Below are positions 24,331 to 36,400 of a DNA stretch of 64,000 bases, one piece after another. The position numbers were made by a program, and so were the translations under genes. This DNA is from Dromiciops gliroides (taxonomy: Eukaryota > Chordata > Mammalia > Microbiotheria > Microbiotheriidae). The stretch is taken from NCBI RefSeq assembly GCF_019393635.1, contig NC_057867.1:68265492-68329491 (forward strand). The letters run 5' to 3'. Within the stretch, counting starts at the first letter, position 1; every line of letters begins with the position of its first letter. The notes beneath the pieces were generated by a model. It was given only the letters and a program-made list of their open reading frames with translations. It was not told where the DNA came from and did no database searches.

Positions 24331-26080
24331 TAAAGCATTAACCTATGGTCTTAAGGACTTCCTGCTTCTAGGATTATTTGCATTTTAAAAGAAGCTCTAA
24401 GAGCCAAAGGAATTAAGCACCTGTAGTAGATTTTCAGATGTTGCAAAGGGAGTAGCAGTATTTGGGGGCTTGCCTGGTACCCTTTCAAATCACACCATCT
24501 ACAGGGCCTTGGGGTTACACAATAGATACTTGATAGGCCTCCTAATGAGTTGTATGTAGATAGAATGCAAAGAGAAGGCATTTAGAAGCTGAGGGGGACC
24601 CTTGTGGTACCACATTTGGGGCAGCTCAAAAGAGAGGAAGACAATTTGGCTTCTCCAGAAAGAGCGGGCCCAGATATGACACACACCCCTGGGAGCAATC
24701 ATACTATATTCAATCAAGACCATTTCAAAAGGAAAAACCTTGATTTTAAGACATGAGTCTTGGGAAGCTTTTCTCATTTTATGTCTCCTAATAATTTGGA
24801 TGTGTCTTTCTTGAGAGATCAATTGACAGGACAGGTCATCATAGCAAGGTTATGTCACCTGCCAGGTGGTTACAAAAAGATTCAGATGGTTATGAAGAAT
24901 CTGAGTTATTCTCCAGCTGAAATGTATAGAAAATGAAGAGAATTTTCAACACAATTGGGGAGGTAAACATATATACCATCCCACAAAGGGAGCTGAGCCT
25001 GGGGAAAAATATATCCAGGCTTCAGTTCCTCTTCAGGGACCCTCTTCCCAACCATTCTGTCCTCTGGCTACCTAGTAGTTCCATGATATAAAATCCCTTC
25101 AACTGGGCAATGCTTTAACCCTACACCCATCTGACTCCCATCAACTGATGGGAGCTCATAACTGGAATTCACTTGGGGGAAGGGGACTTGCCAGAAGACT
25201 GATTTATGAATCTTTGATAAACTAATTCACACTAAAGGTGTTACTGTCTGATAAAGGCTCTATTCATAAATCTGAAATGCATTTATTCAATCAACAGCAA
25301 ATAATCCCCTGGTAGCTGGGGAAAAAAATCCAAGGCCATTTTTCTTTGACTTATCCTGTCTGGTTGGAGAAGCATTTATCTTATATCTTTGCTCTGGTTT
25401 CTGTATTTCCACCCCCAAGTGAATGGGCATGACTATAATATGCTAAGTCTGATCTGAGAAGCATCATGGTATACTGGAAGGTAGGCTAGACTCAAACTGT
25501 GGCTGTGATATAGGTTAAGTTGCATATTTCTTGGGCCTGAGCTTTCTCCTCTGTAAAATGGATCCTCCCTCCAACCATACAGATCTTAACTCATCCATGC
25601 CTGCCCATCCTGGGGCACTCTTTGCCCACCTTCTCCAGTAATTTCTGCAGAGTGCCAAGGGCCTATCTCTAGACACTGAGGATTCGAATGGAGCAAATGG
25701 CCTGTCTAGCAGTTACCCTTTGCTATAGAAACATAAATGCTAATTTTAGATGGGTATGAAGTTGTCTTTGCTTAACAGACTGAACATCAATATTCACAGT
25801 GGACTGAGGTGTTCCATGGTTGCCTAGTCTGTTGCCAACATCGATATGTTCCGAGGAGCCTCAGTATTCATAGTAGTGAACAGTGGGTTCCCTTTGGAGA
25901 CAAGAATGTTTTCAAAACATGAAAGAAAAATACCAGGGAACAAAGAGTGGGAAGAATTGGGATAGAACTGGTTTTATAAGTACACTGTCATATGTGGGTT
26001 AAGCACTGCCCTAAAAAACCCCGCAAATAATCTTGGCAGAGACAATACACCTAAGTCTCTACAATTCCCACTGTAAATGA
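24331..26080. other. No gene recognised
   Basis: Mostly unrecognised; a CORE-SINE-like piece at about 25440-25570. The overlapping open frames at 24351-24822 (-) have no known match. Confidence 0.4.
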
Positions 26081-27095
26081 AGTCAACAGATCCTGCAAGA
26101 CCCTCCTCTAAGTGCTTCCTTCTGCAAGAGGCCTTTCTTGTTCCTGTCTGTTGCTATACTATCCTCCCTTCCCTCATCCACATTCTCTCCCCAGATATAC
26201 AATTTGCTTTCCCCACCCTCCCATTAGAAGGTAAGCTTTGAGGGAGAAAAAGGGAAGTTTCATTTTTGTCTGTATCCCTAGTGTCTAGTCTAGAGCACAA
26301 TACCTGGCACATACATGGTTGGTGCTTAAGACTTACTGATTGTATTCATCAACAAACATTATTAAGAATCTGTTACATGCCAGACACTCTGTGTATGTGT
26401 GTTTAGGGGTGGGGGTCAGAGGGTAGAGAAGGTACACAGAAAGTGGAACAGTTAAAAGATGCTGAATGTGAATCCTAGAATTTTTGCCCAAGGATGGCAC
26501 CAAACCAGGAAATAGATTCTCTACTAGCACAAAAGTAGAGAAGATAAGAGAACATAATATTAATTTGTAACCAGCAAAACCCAGATGGATATTATAGCAA
26601 AAAACAGTCCAGTTGAGGACCTTGCCAAGAGTGGAAACAATCTATTTTTGCTCAATGTCACATCTGGGAAGGGACCCTTAGAGATGATCTAGCACAGAGG
26701 TTCTTAATCTAAGGTCTGTGACCTCATTTTAAAAAAGTGGTGTTGTTTTTTTTTTGTATAACTTAGATTTCTGTTACCCTATATATTTTGTTCACTTAAA
26801 AGTGTCATTTTGAGAAGGGATCTATAGATTTCATCAGAGAGATCCATGACACAAAAAGGTGAAGAATCCCTCAGCTGTGCCCCCTGCCCCACCTAGTTTA
26901 ACCCTTCATTTTAAGAGGGGGGGACATAAGGGCTAAAAAAAATAAAAGACAGTAGTCATAGGACCTGGGTTCAAATTCCCCCTACTGACACTTGTGTGAC
27001 TTTAAGCAAGTCACTTCACTTCCCAGTTTTCATCTATAAAAATGTGGATGGTTGGCCTTTAAATCCTTTGAGATTTTTTTCCAGCTCTGCATTTG
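26081..27095. mobile_element. L2 3' end, DNA-transposon-like remnant, CORE-SINE
   Basis: L2 sense at 26085-26345. At 26695-26880 'gaggttcttaatctaaggtctg ... catgacacaaaaaggtgaagaatcc' is a short element with mirrored ends. CORE-SINE at 26935-27090. Confidence 0.5.
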
Positions 27096-28286
27096 TGATC
27101 TTATGAACTATATGTCACATATATGTCTATACAAGTGAGTAGCAGAGCTGGGTCTAGAACTACTCAGTTCTCCTAATTCCCAGTGTAGTGGTTTTTTTTC
27201 TACTGTCCTATACTATCTTGACCATTGTGCCTGGGAAACATCCTCATCTTTGTTGTGAGGCTTCTCATAGCTTTCGACCCTCATCCTTTCCCCAGCCTTA
27301 GCCACAACAGGTGAGATGAGGTGAAACTTTCTGAGAAGAACACTTATAATAAAAAGGAAATCAGAGGTTTCTTCCAGAAATGTGCAGGCTCACTTTAACT
27401 AAAAAAGAAGGATGCCAATTTCTTTCATACTGGTTGTAGAAATAAGGTGATGGAAGGGTTTCCTGACAGGCAAGTAAACTGGAGCAAGAGAGAAAGCTTG
27501 CTTCAGGACCTCCTGAGAAGAGGGCCTGGAATCCCTCCTCCCAGGCTCAGCAGTTCCTTCTGTCAGAAGTCCCCAAAGGACAAGAATTAGAACCTCTTCC
27601 CTCGGTAACACTTCCTTCCCTGGGGTGAAGGGACTTCCAGGTCAGGGTTTCTACTTATTTGATTGCTTCCATGGCGTTAAGTCCTCCATTTCAGCTCAGA
27701 TACTACCCTCTCCTGAATGACAATGCATTGGCCTCCAAAAAGGAGAGAATTTGGGGTACTGAGGTAGGTGAGGTGAGGAAGTGTGCTAACTTAGTGGGAG
27801 CCTTTGGAAGTCTCTCCAATGACTACGTGATTCATGGTCCAAGAGAACTGAATTATCTGAAAGATGTTTTAATCTAGGTAAGAGAGGCAAAGAACATTCA
27901 TTTGAATTTCTGTGGCCAAGTCAAATATAGTTTTCAAATATTAGGGAAAAAATAGAAAAAGACTGAGATGGGACAGAGTATCAAGACTGAAAATATATAA
28001 GAAAGTTTTTTAGCTCATGACAGCATAATTCCCCCATGGGTTATCTTTTAGCTTAGTTCCCCAGCCACTAGTCAAATTGTAAACACAATCAACATAGCAG
28101 CAAACCAAGGCCTGTAAATTATATATGCTGTTCAGAATAAACACTAAGATTACCAATGTATTGGACTCACAACATATTCTTAGATATCAATGTATAAATC
28201 TAAGTGACAAGCTTGGTAACTATCAGAGACAATTAGCTGAACATTGAACTCTAAATAAAGATTGGTTTTTAAACTATTAAACAAAT
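27096..28286. other. No gene recognised
   Basis: Intergenic DNA downstream of CHMP1B. No repeat or exon identified. Confidence 0.4.
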
Positions 28287-28432
28287 GGGGGGCAGCTAGG
28301 TGGCGCAGTGGATAGAGCACTGGCCCTGGAGTCAGGAGGACCTGAGTTCAAATCTGGCCTCAGACCCTTGACACTTACTAGCTGTGTGACCCTGGGCAAG
28401 TCACTTAACCCCAATTGCCTCACAAAGAGAAA
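28287..28432 (+). mobile_element. WSINE1-like SINE, full length
   Basis: Starts 'ggggcagctaggtggcgcag' with a perfect tRNA-type A-box (tggcgcagtgg) and a B-box-like gagttcaaatctgg, and ends in an A-rich tail. Imperfect flanking repeats aaactat..acaaatg. It lies just past the probable CHMP1B 3' end. Confidence 0.93.
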
Positions 28433-28554
28433 AAAAAGGTCATCTAAACTATACAAATGACTCAGTTATTAAACATCACAATAGCATCCCAACGTTAAAA
28501 ACAACAACAACAATCCTTTTTGATTGATAGTTTAAAGATTTAAATAAGAGGTAT

Positions 28555-30392
28555 CCACAAGTTAACAGATTTTTAATGATAATCTTTTTATCCAAATCAA
28601 AAGAACAAGTTACATACTTCAACAATGGAAAATAAAGAGAGTTTATACTTCATAGGCATTTTGGTCTGTGATAATTCTCTTCTCTGGCTCCCTAGAATAT
28701 TTCAATAGAAACAAACACACCAACCACTTGCATACAGAGAAAAAAGCATCACTCATTTAACAAAATGCAGGCTGTCCACATGGAGACAGAAACATCCTAA
28801 TCACATACCAAGAAACTTGTATACATGAGGCCTAATGCTCAACAAACAACAGTTATTCCTCACTGCATTTACCTGTTCATCTATTTTTCATTCAAACATA
28901 CTCATCGCACTGGAAAATACTTTGGATGAATGGGTAACACTTGGCTAAAAAAGGTCTGGCAAAAGGCTCTTGTAATTGCACTTCGAATGCTTTCACGAGT
29001 CACGACAGGGAGAATCATTCTTCAATAAAACTTTCTTATTTGGAAAAAATGAAACAAAAAACAGCAATGGAATTCATTAATGGGGAAATATTTCATGAGG
29101 GGATAAACTCCCCCTACCCAAGTCACTGTACTCATTCAGCCTCCATTTGTATACTTGCTACAATGTATTAGTAACTCACTGTTTCGCCACAATTTTGTGA
29201 CTACTAAATTAAAACATCATAGCTACATGTTAAAATTGCACATTTAATAAACTAAACCGGCCATTCTAAGAGGCTGAATGGACACTTGGGCAACAAAATT
29301 CAGTTATTCAGTCCCCTTCTGCTCCTACCCAAAATACCCCCAAACTATCTTAACTTCCACTTGACTAGATGAATGTTTATGTTGCTTGTATGGTCAAACT
29401 TAAATCTCTCAATCCACTTAAAGATTCCCAATGAGTAATGAGGTGCTGCTTTATGACATGGTGGACTAATGCATTCAGTTTCAAGGATGGCACTACTGAT
29501 TTCTTTGTTCTGGAAATTCTTGATTAAAAAAAAAAACAGGTCAGACTTTTCCCTGAATGAATCAACAATAGTCCCAGGAAATGTGCATGTTCCATGTAAA
29601 CTAACATAAAAATATTGGCTAATAAAAATCTTACAGGGCAATTTCTCAATTTTATCATTCCATTGGAGAAAGATGTATAGGGTTGTGAGTTAATAATCAC
29701 CAGATCTTGCAAAAAACAAATATCAATTAAGTCTTTTTCTTTCCTGAAAATGAAGTGATTATGTGTGAAGATGATCATCTCATGAAGATTTTAGAGAACA
29801 CACATACACAGAGTCAAAATATGATGTGAAAATGCCTATGGTCATCTAAGCTTAAAATATGAATTGAAGCAGAGCAATATACACAGTACTGTTCGTCCCA
29901 AAACGGGGAATGATTTGTATTTGGCTATGAGAGCAAATGAAAGAGATTCCCCTGCCCTATTCCATTCCTACTGGTTTTTTTTTTTAACAGTTCTATAGAG
30001 ATAAAAAGGATGTGGGATTTAAAATGTTTCTAAACAGGAGATGAAGTATTGTGGTACTAGAATTTTGACTTAATGTTTAATGAAGATGTTTCAAACAGAA
30101 TGAGTTAAACTCTAGTTTCAACCTAAGACACTTATAAAAGATATCCTTCACATTTAAACCTATACTGTTCAGAATGACAAAATCCAGTAAGAGTGCAAGC
30201 TCCCTTGAACTTCTTATCATATTTGTAAAGAACTGTAAGCCCAAAGCATCTTATTCTACCAAGAATATTTGAACATTCCATATATATCTATGCACACACA
30301 GCCCACAGACACATACATACACACACACACGGATACACACACAGGAGGTTTCAGAAGTAAGTGTAGTGAAGAGCAGCATCAAGTTCTTTGTG
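28555..30392 (-). other. CHMP1B: Probable CHMP1B 3' UTR (extent inferred)
   Basis: About 1.8 kb downstream of the stop is almost free of recognisable repeats, unlike the DNA on either side, and a SINE begins just beyond it at 28287-28432. Read on the minus strand it contains several possible polyadenylation hexamers. The one nearest the repeat boundary is ATTAAA at 28577-28572, followed by a TGTGG stretch; another ATTAAA lies near 29240. A (CA/TA)-rich microsatellite (about 30305-30343) sits just after the stop. The end point is a guess: no transcript evidence is available. Confidence 0.4.
30305..30343 (+). repeat. (CA)n/(CATA)n microsatellite in the CHMP1B 3' UTR
   Basis: Imperfect acac/acat run about 50 bases past the CHMP1B stop codon; on the transcript it is (UG)n. 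Confidence 0.8.
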
Positions 30393-30437
30393 TTACACTT
30401 GATCACGGAGGCGGGCAAGTCTCTGTGATAGTTCATC
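30393..30437 (-). CDS. CHMP1B: CHMP1B terminal coding exon 8 (codons 186-199, stop)
   Basis: Encodes [14 protein letters not shown] and TAA. This is the MIM1 helix (L188, R191, L192, L195, R196) that docks on the MIT domains of VPS4 and related ATPases. The acceptor is GCCTCCTCCAG. The exon continues into the 3' UTR towards lower coordinates. Confidence 0.95.
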   Translation of the reverse strand, partial: DELSQRLARLRDQV

Positions 30438-33400
30438 CTGGAGGAGGCAAATTTTTAAGTCACTAAGTCTCATGAAGATTCTTATAGGCATAAAACCACA
30501 CATACACACTGCAAATAGCTCACATTTAAAGTAATATTTAAAACTGTGTCCAAAATGACTATAATGTATTCATGAGGTCAACATTAAAGACTCATATTTT
30601 ATTCAGTGCTAAGCACCTATTAGGTCCCTAATAAATGTTGATTGATTGGGTTATTAATAAATACTTGTTGAATGATACTTTAAGATTAAACTATTATCGT
30701 GGGGTTCATGGACTCCCAAGAGGTTCTTGGAGAGAATTCAGGAGGGGGATAGGGTCTATAAACTTGGATAGGAAAAACAAATTACATCTTTATTTTAATA
30801 TAATTGGTTTCCTTTGTAATCATATATATTTGGTTTCATGTATTTAAAAACATAATTCTGAGAAGAGGTCCACAGGCTTCAGCAGTCTTCCCAAGGTCAC
30901 CATGACACACAAAAAGGTTGAGAAGTTTTATATAGGCTAGAGAATTTGTTAAAAGGCCAGAAGCAGATAGACCATTAGGAACAAATTCAATCTTGATTTC
31001 AAATGTACACTAAAATGAAGTATGGGAGGACTTTGGAAAGGAGACAAAGGCCTGCTTTGCTTAACTGTCACATGACACCACACTGATGAAAATGAAGTCC
31101 ATACATTTCTACATTTCCTAAAGGCCTTAGATATAATTCAAGCTGAATTCAATCAAGTTCCAATCCAACATTTATTTACCTGTTCTGTTGAAGCAACACT
31201 TGTGCCAACAGAACCAGTCTGACCCTGTGGGAGCTCCATGTTGAGATCAAGGCTGTAATTATAAAACAAACAAAACAGGCTTATAAGAACAATGAATTAT
31301 GTCAAGCTCTAAGTAACAATTTAGATGTGGTCTCAAATGCAAATACAAATGCTCCACCCTGACTTTTACCCAATTTACCATTTTCATGAAAATAGGAGTC
31401 ACGGAAATATTCTCTGTGGATCATTTTACCTGAGTCTTGATTTAATTTTAACACTAGTAGAGTCCTGGTTCATACTTACCCTGCTTCATCAGCCATTTCT
31501 TGAAGGAGCATATCTACTTGGTTCTAAAAGGAAAAAAAAGATTGCTTTTTCAGTATTATTTATGGCTGTTTCTTTATTCTAGTCATATCTACCTTTATTA
31601 AGGTGGACCGTCAACTATAATTTTCAAAACAAGCCTTCCATTTAGACAGCACTGTTTAACTTTTGCCACCAGAGGGAGCCATATTTCAGTGTATCACTTC
31701 CCTTAAGCTAATTTGAGGAACCTTAAAATAGGCCCATATAAATAACCTTGGCTACATTTTGACATCTTATTTTAAATGACCTCTTGTTTTCTGAGTTGTA
31801 TCCTTAACTAAAATCAACTTTTCTGGAACAAAGAGCTTTTAGAACTCTGTTACAACTTGATTGTAATAGATGAGTTCTACTTTAAAATGAAATTGGTAGC
31901 ATTCATTTTTATTGCCAATTGGTTCAAGTATTGCATGAATTTTTAATATACAGAAGAATAAAATTAAAATAAGTGTTGAAACATTTACCAAATATAAGAA
32001 TTTTCAGCAAACAGGTGTTTTATTAGTTGAATTATTTATCCATCAACTATTTTTGTGTTAATTTTAAAACCATTATAATCTGAGAGTGAGAAAAGGAACC
32101 TTAGAGATGATCTAATCCAGCCTTAATTCATACATAAAAGAACTGAGGTCCACCAAAGTTAAATCACTTGTCCAAGAGAATGAAGGAAGGGGTAGAGTTA
32201 GGAAATAGTTGAAAAACATTTCTAAAAGAGAAAATGAGTTCACTTTCCTGCCCAGTCTACTGGACATAATTCAGTCTCTAGTGATACGGGATTGTGTAGA
32301 ATCTTAGGCTCTTCCTTTTTATAAAATGTCAAAGCCGGAAGGGGCCTGAGACATCGGCTAATGCCAGCCCTTTCTCTCATTTTGAATATGAGGAAAAGTG
32401 TCTTGCCCAAGACCATACAGGGAATTATAGGTAGAGATGAAACTAGAACTTCACCCCCAGTTCAATACCCTGCCTACTATATACCGCGCTGCCCCATTCT
32501 GAAAATGAATGGTAATTTTAATATAGACATGGATACAAGACAAAAGGCTGATGGAAATACTCTGTATTTTTATTTAAAAAGAAACCCCAAAACATAAAGC
32601 TTGTTTCGTAAGTATTTGCCTCTTTCTGACAAAAGCAGAATGCAGGAAAAAAAAAATTCTGATTTGAGGGTATCAGGTTTTACTATTCTATTATTTCAGC
32701 ATAACTAGTTAAAAAAGGCAATTTTGGTTTAAAAATAAAGAAAAAAGTTCTCTATTTGGATAGTCTCAATCTTACATTTTGTTTGTGGTTCACCTACAGG
32801 CAAACTGGTTTACAAGATTCTGTTTCTTTGATTTGACTGCTCTTTATCCAAGCAATTGGACCAGAAACAAACTGAATTTTGTGACCCAGAATCAAGCCTA
32901 TAATTGACTATACATTCATGTCTCAGTCAGCTGATAAGTATTTATTAATTGCCGATTATGGGTCAGACACTCTGTTAAGCGCTGGGGATACAAAGAATGG
33001 GGAAAGACAGTCCCTTCCCTCAAGGAGCTCACACTCTAACTGAAGAAACAACACGCCAACAACTATGCAGCATCAAGCTCTATCCAGGGTCAAATGGAAA
33101 TAATCAAGAGAAAAAAAGAGCTAACATTAAGAAGGATTGGGAAAGGGTTCTTGCAAAAGTTAGATTTTAGCTGTGACTTGAAGGAAACCAGGAGGCTGAG
33201 AGGATGAGGTAGAACATTCCAAGTATAGGGGAACAGCCAGAGAAAATACCTGGAGCAGAGTCTTCTATATAGTAAGGAGGCCAGCACCACTGGAATCTAT
33301 AAGTGGGGGGAGGCTGTTTGAGGTGGGGAGGGGTGTCTAAGGTTTAAGAAGACTGGCAGAGTTGGGGGACCTAGGTTATGAAGGGGTTTGTGGAGGATGA

Positions 33401-36400
33401 CACCTTGTTTGCATGCCTACTGTGAAAAATAATTATTAATAATTGATATCTTGGGGGACCCCAGTGATCTCCTCCCTCTTTCTTAGTCTTTCCCCCCTCG
33501 TACTCCAAAGTCTAAGTTCTCCTTGAAGGTAAGATTCATCTGGGTCAAATGAATCTTGGGTAGAGACAGATCCTTGTCTAGACAGCTGAAGGACTTTACT
33601 GATGAGATTTGGCCTGTTTTAGGTAGGAACCATTGTGTCCCTGTCAACTTGACTGGGGTCTATATTCTTTCTCTGATGTCATTACCAAGAGCTGAGTGAC
33701 CTGAGTCAGTACACCCAAACTTCATTTAGATTTCATTGTTATGTGATGGACCTCTTATAGTTGGAACGCTATATGAACGGAGACCCCACTGCCATTAGGG
33801 GTCTTTGGTCTGAGAGGGATGGCCAATAGATCTTCTTCTATTAATAACCTGCTGGCCTATTAATAAAATGATTAAATTACCCAGAAACTCATATTTTTAA
33901 TCGTGACACTGGATGACTTGGAGGGTAGTGGTACCCTCAAGACTAATGGGCAAGTTAGGAAGAAGGGAGAATTTGGGCCCTAGGAGGTAATGTCTTGAAA
34001 GGTAATGGTGTTCAAAAGGCCCTTGAGGGCCAGAATTTGGAGTTGACTTCCCATCATATTCATTGATCGTTCTGCTTACTTGTGGAGTTGTTAGTGTTGT
34101 AGTGCTACTCATAGTGTCTTCCATTTGTTGTGTTTGAACATCTAATGTTTCAAACTGATGTTCAAATTTATCCATTAAGGCAGATATCTATAAACAGAGA
34201 GAGAAAGAGGTATATGACCAAGGGAAAAAACACATAAACTAGAAATATAATGAAATTATTAAAGGATGCAATTCTTTACCTTCTCAAGGTTCATGCTCCT
34301 CAATGTAGCATCCATAGACTTAACTACCCCTGCCATTGATTTAGTTACCTATTAAGAAAATAAGAAACAATGAGTCAACCCATCCACAGTATAACCAGGT
34401 CAAATTTCTGCAAATGTTCTTCTAACGACTTGAGTTACACAGAATTTTACCTCATTTTAAATTTACAGATTGAGGACTCTATTTTATCCTAGAAATAAGA
34501 GAAACTACTGAAGATTTTTACATGACGAAGTGATCTGTGTTTTGGGAGTATGGCTTAGAAAGGGGAGACAAACCAAGGAGACCACTTAAGAAGCCTATAT
34601 TGCAACAGTCCACACGATGTGATAAGAACCTCAATTAGGTTTCGGGCCATCTGAGTAGAGAGAAGGGGATGGATCTGAGAGATGTAGAGCAGTGATGTCA
34701 AACTCAAAAATAGGGGTCACCCAACCATACAATAATGGTCCCCACAGGCTGCATATTAAATTAGAAAACTACTTATTAACATAATGTATATTTTTTCCTT
34801 TATTTTGTTAAATATTTACCAATTCCATTTAAATCTGATTTGGTTCCCTGGGGGCTACATGTCTGACACCTCTGCTCTATGTCACATTTGATGTCATCAC
34901 ATGAATTTTTCAAAACCCTTGTTGCTTGACCCCTACCCATCCCATCCCAGCTACCAGTTCCTTCTCACCGCCCCCCGCCGCCACACCTCATTTCCTTTGC
35001 TACGCCTTGAGTACATTCTGGACCCTTACCCCACTGATCCCACGGAATGCTTTTTTTGGTTGCCTTTGAACACATAATGAAATCTTTTTATTTGCCTCTC
35101 CAAGGACAGCCTGTGAGGCATCCTCTCATTTAGCTGCAACTTCCTTATCTCTCGGGGCTCCATTTACAGTTAGATATGACTCAGTTCCTGCAGTGTTAGT
35201 TCAAACAAACTGGACAAGGTGCTTTTTTGTTTTGGGCGGGGAGGAGGAGGGTTGAGGGAGAAAGGAGGAAAAATGGAAAAGGGAAGGGCCAGGACGGTGA
35301 CTTCATTAATGTGAGGAAACTTAGAGTTACATGGGGGCCCTGAGAGGTTAAATGGCTTGCCCAAGGTTACACAGCCAATGTATTGAGAGGCAAGACTTAA
35401 ACTGAGGTGTTTCTGTCTTCAAAGCTGGCTCTATTCACTGTGACATGCTCTTTGCTCCTATCTCCGAGTAGCACTACTTCAATACTGGATGTCCCAAAAG
35501 CCTAACTGTAATTTAAGACACTTTGGTAACGGCCTACACATACAGACTTTCTACAAAAACCTTTGATCCTTAGTACCCTCTGAGATCTCCTTTCTGCCAA
35601 TTTGTGGCCATCCCTGCACAAGAAGCCATTTTGTACTGTTCTTATGAGTGGCCATGACAAAAGAATTCATCTCTGTGGCCAGCTTGCCTCTCCATACCTA
35701 TCTAAACTGGCCCTTGCAAAGCAGTATGTTGCCAGGACTATTAAAGATCTATTAGCAATAATAAGTATGAAATAGTGTTCAAATAGTAGCCCTTGATTCC
35801 CAGTTTTCTTCCTTTCCACTCATTTTTGAGGAAGGAAAAACTCGAGGTTATAATGCTACATATAATACTGGATATTCTCAAAGTAATAGACTCTGGTTAT
35901 AGTATGAAAATAAAGAAGCAAGGTAGTGCTTTGCATCTCCAAACTTACATCTGCATTAGGCATTGTACGCCAAGAGTTTCCGGCATCTTCCCAACACTGA
36001 TGGTGCCCTCACTCAGAGAGAGAGCAGATTCCTTACCTTGCCCATTGTCACAGCTGTCTGAACTCTAGCTGCTACGGCATCAACCCGAGCACTCATTCTC
36101 AAGAAATTAATTGCTTGGTTTTTCTGGCGGATTGCATTTTCAGCATGTATTCGTGCAACTTCTGTATTGCCCTTCTGAATGGCCTGTTTGAAAATGACAA
36201 AAAGGTGACTATGGGAAAGTGAAGACACACATAACAAAATACGCATGTTAAGAACAGAGATTGTTGTGATTCGGGCATTTTTTTCAGTTGTGTCTGACTC
36301 TTCATGCCCCATCTGGGGTTTTCTTGCCAGTTCATTTTACAGGGAGGAAACTAAGGCAAACAGGGTTTAGTGACTTGCCCAGGGTCACAAAGCTATCAAG

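Noticed and set aside
33897-34079. Extension of CHMP1B exon 5 past residue Q146
   Set aside because: The sequence after PQ is intronic: a good GTAAGC donor follows, and exon 6 continues the family sequence (NQVDML).
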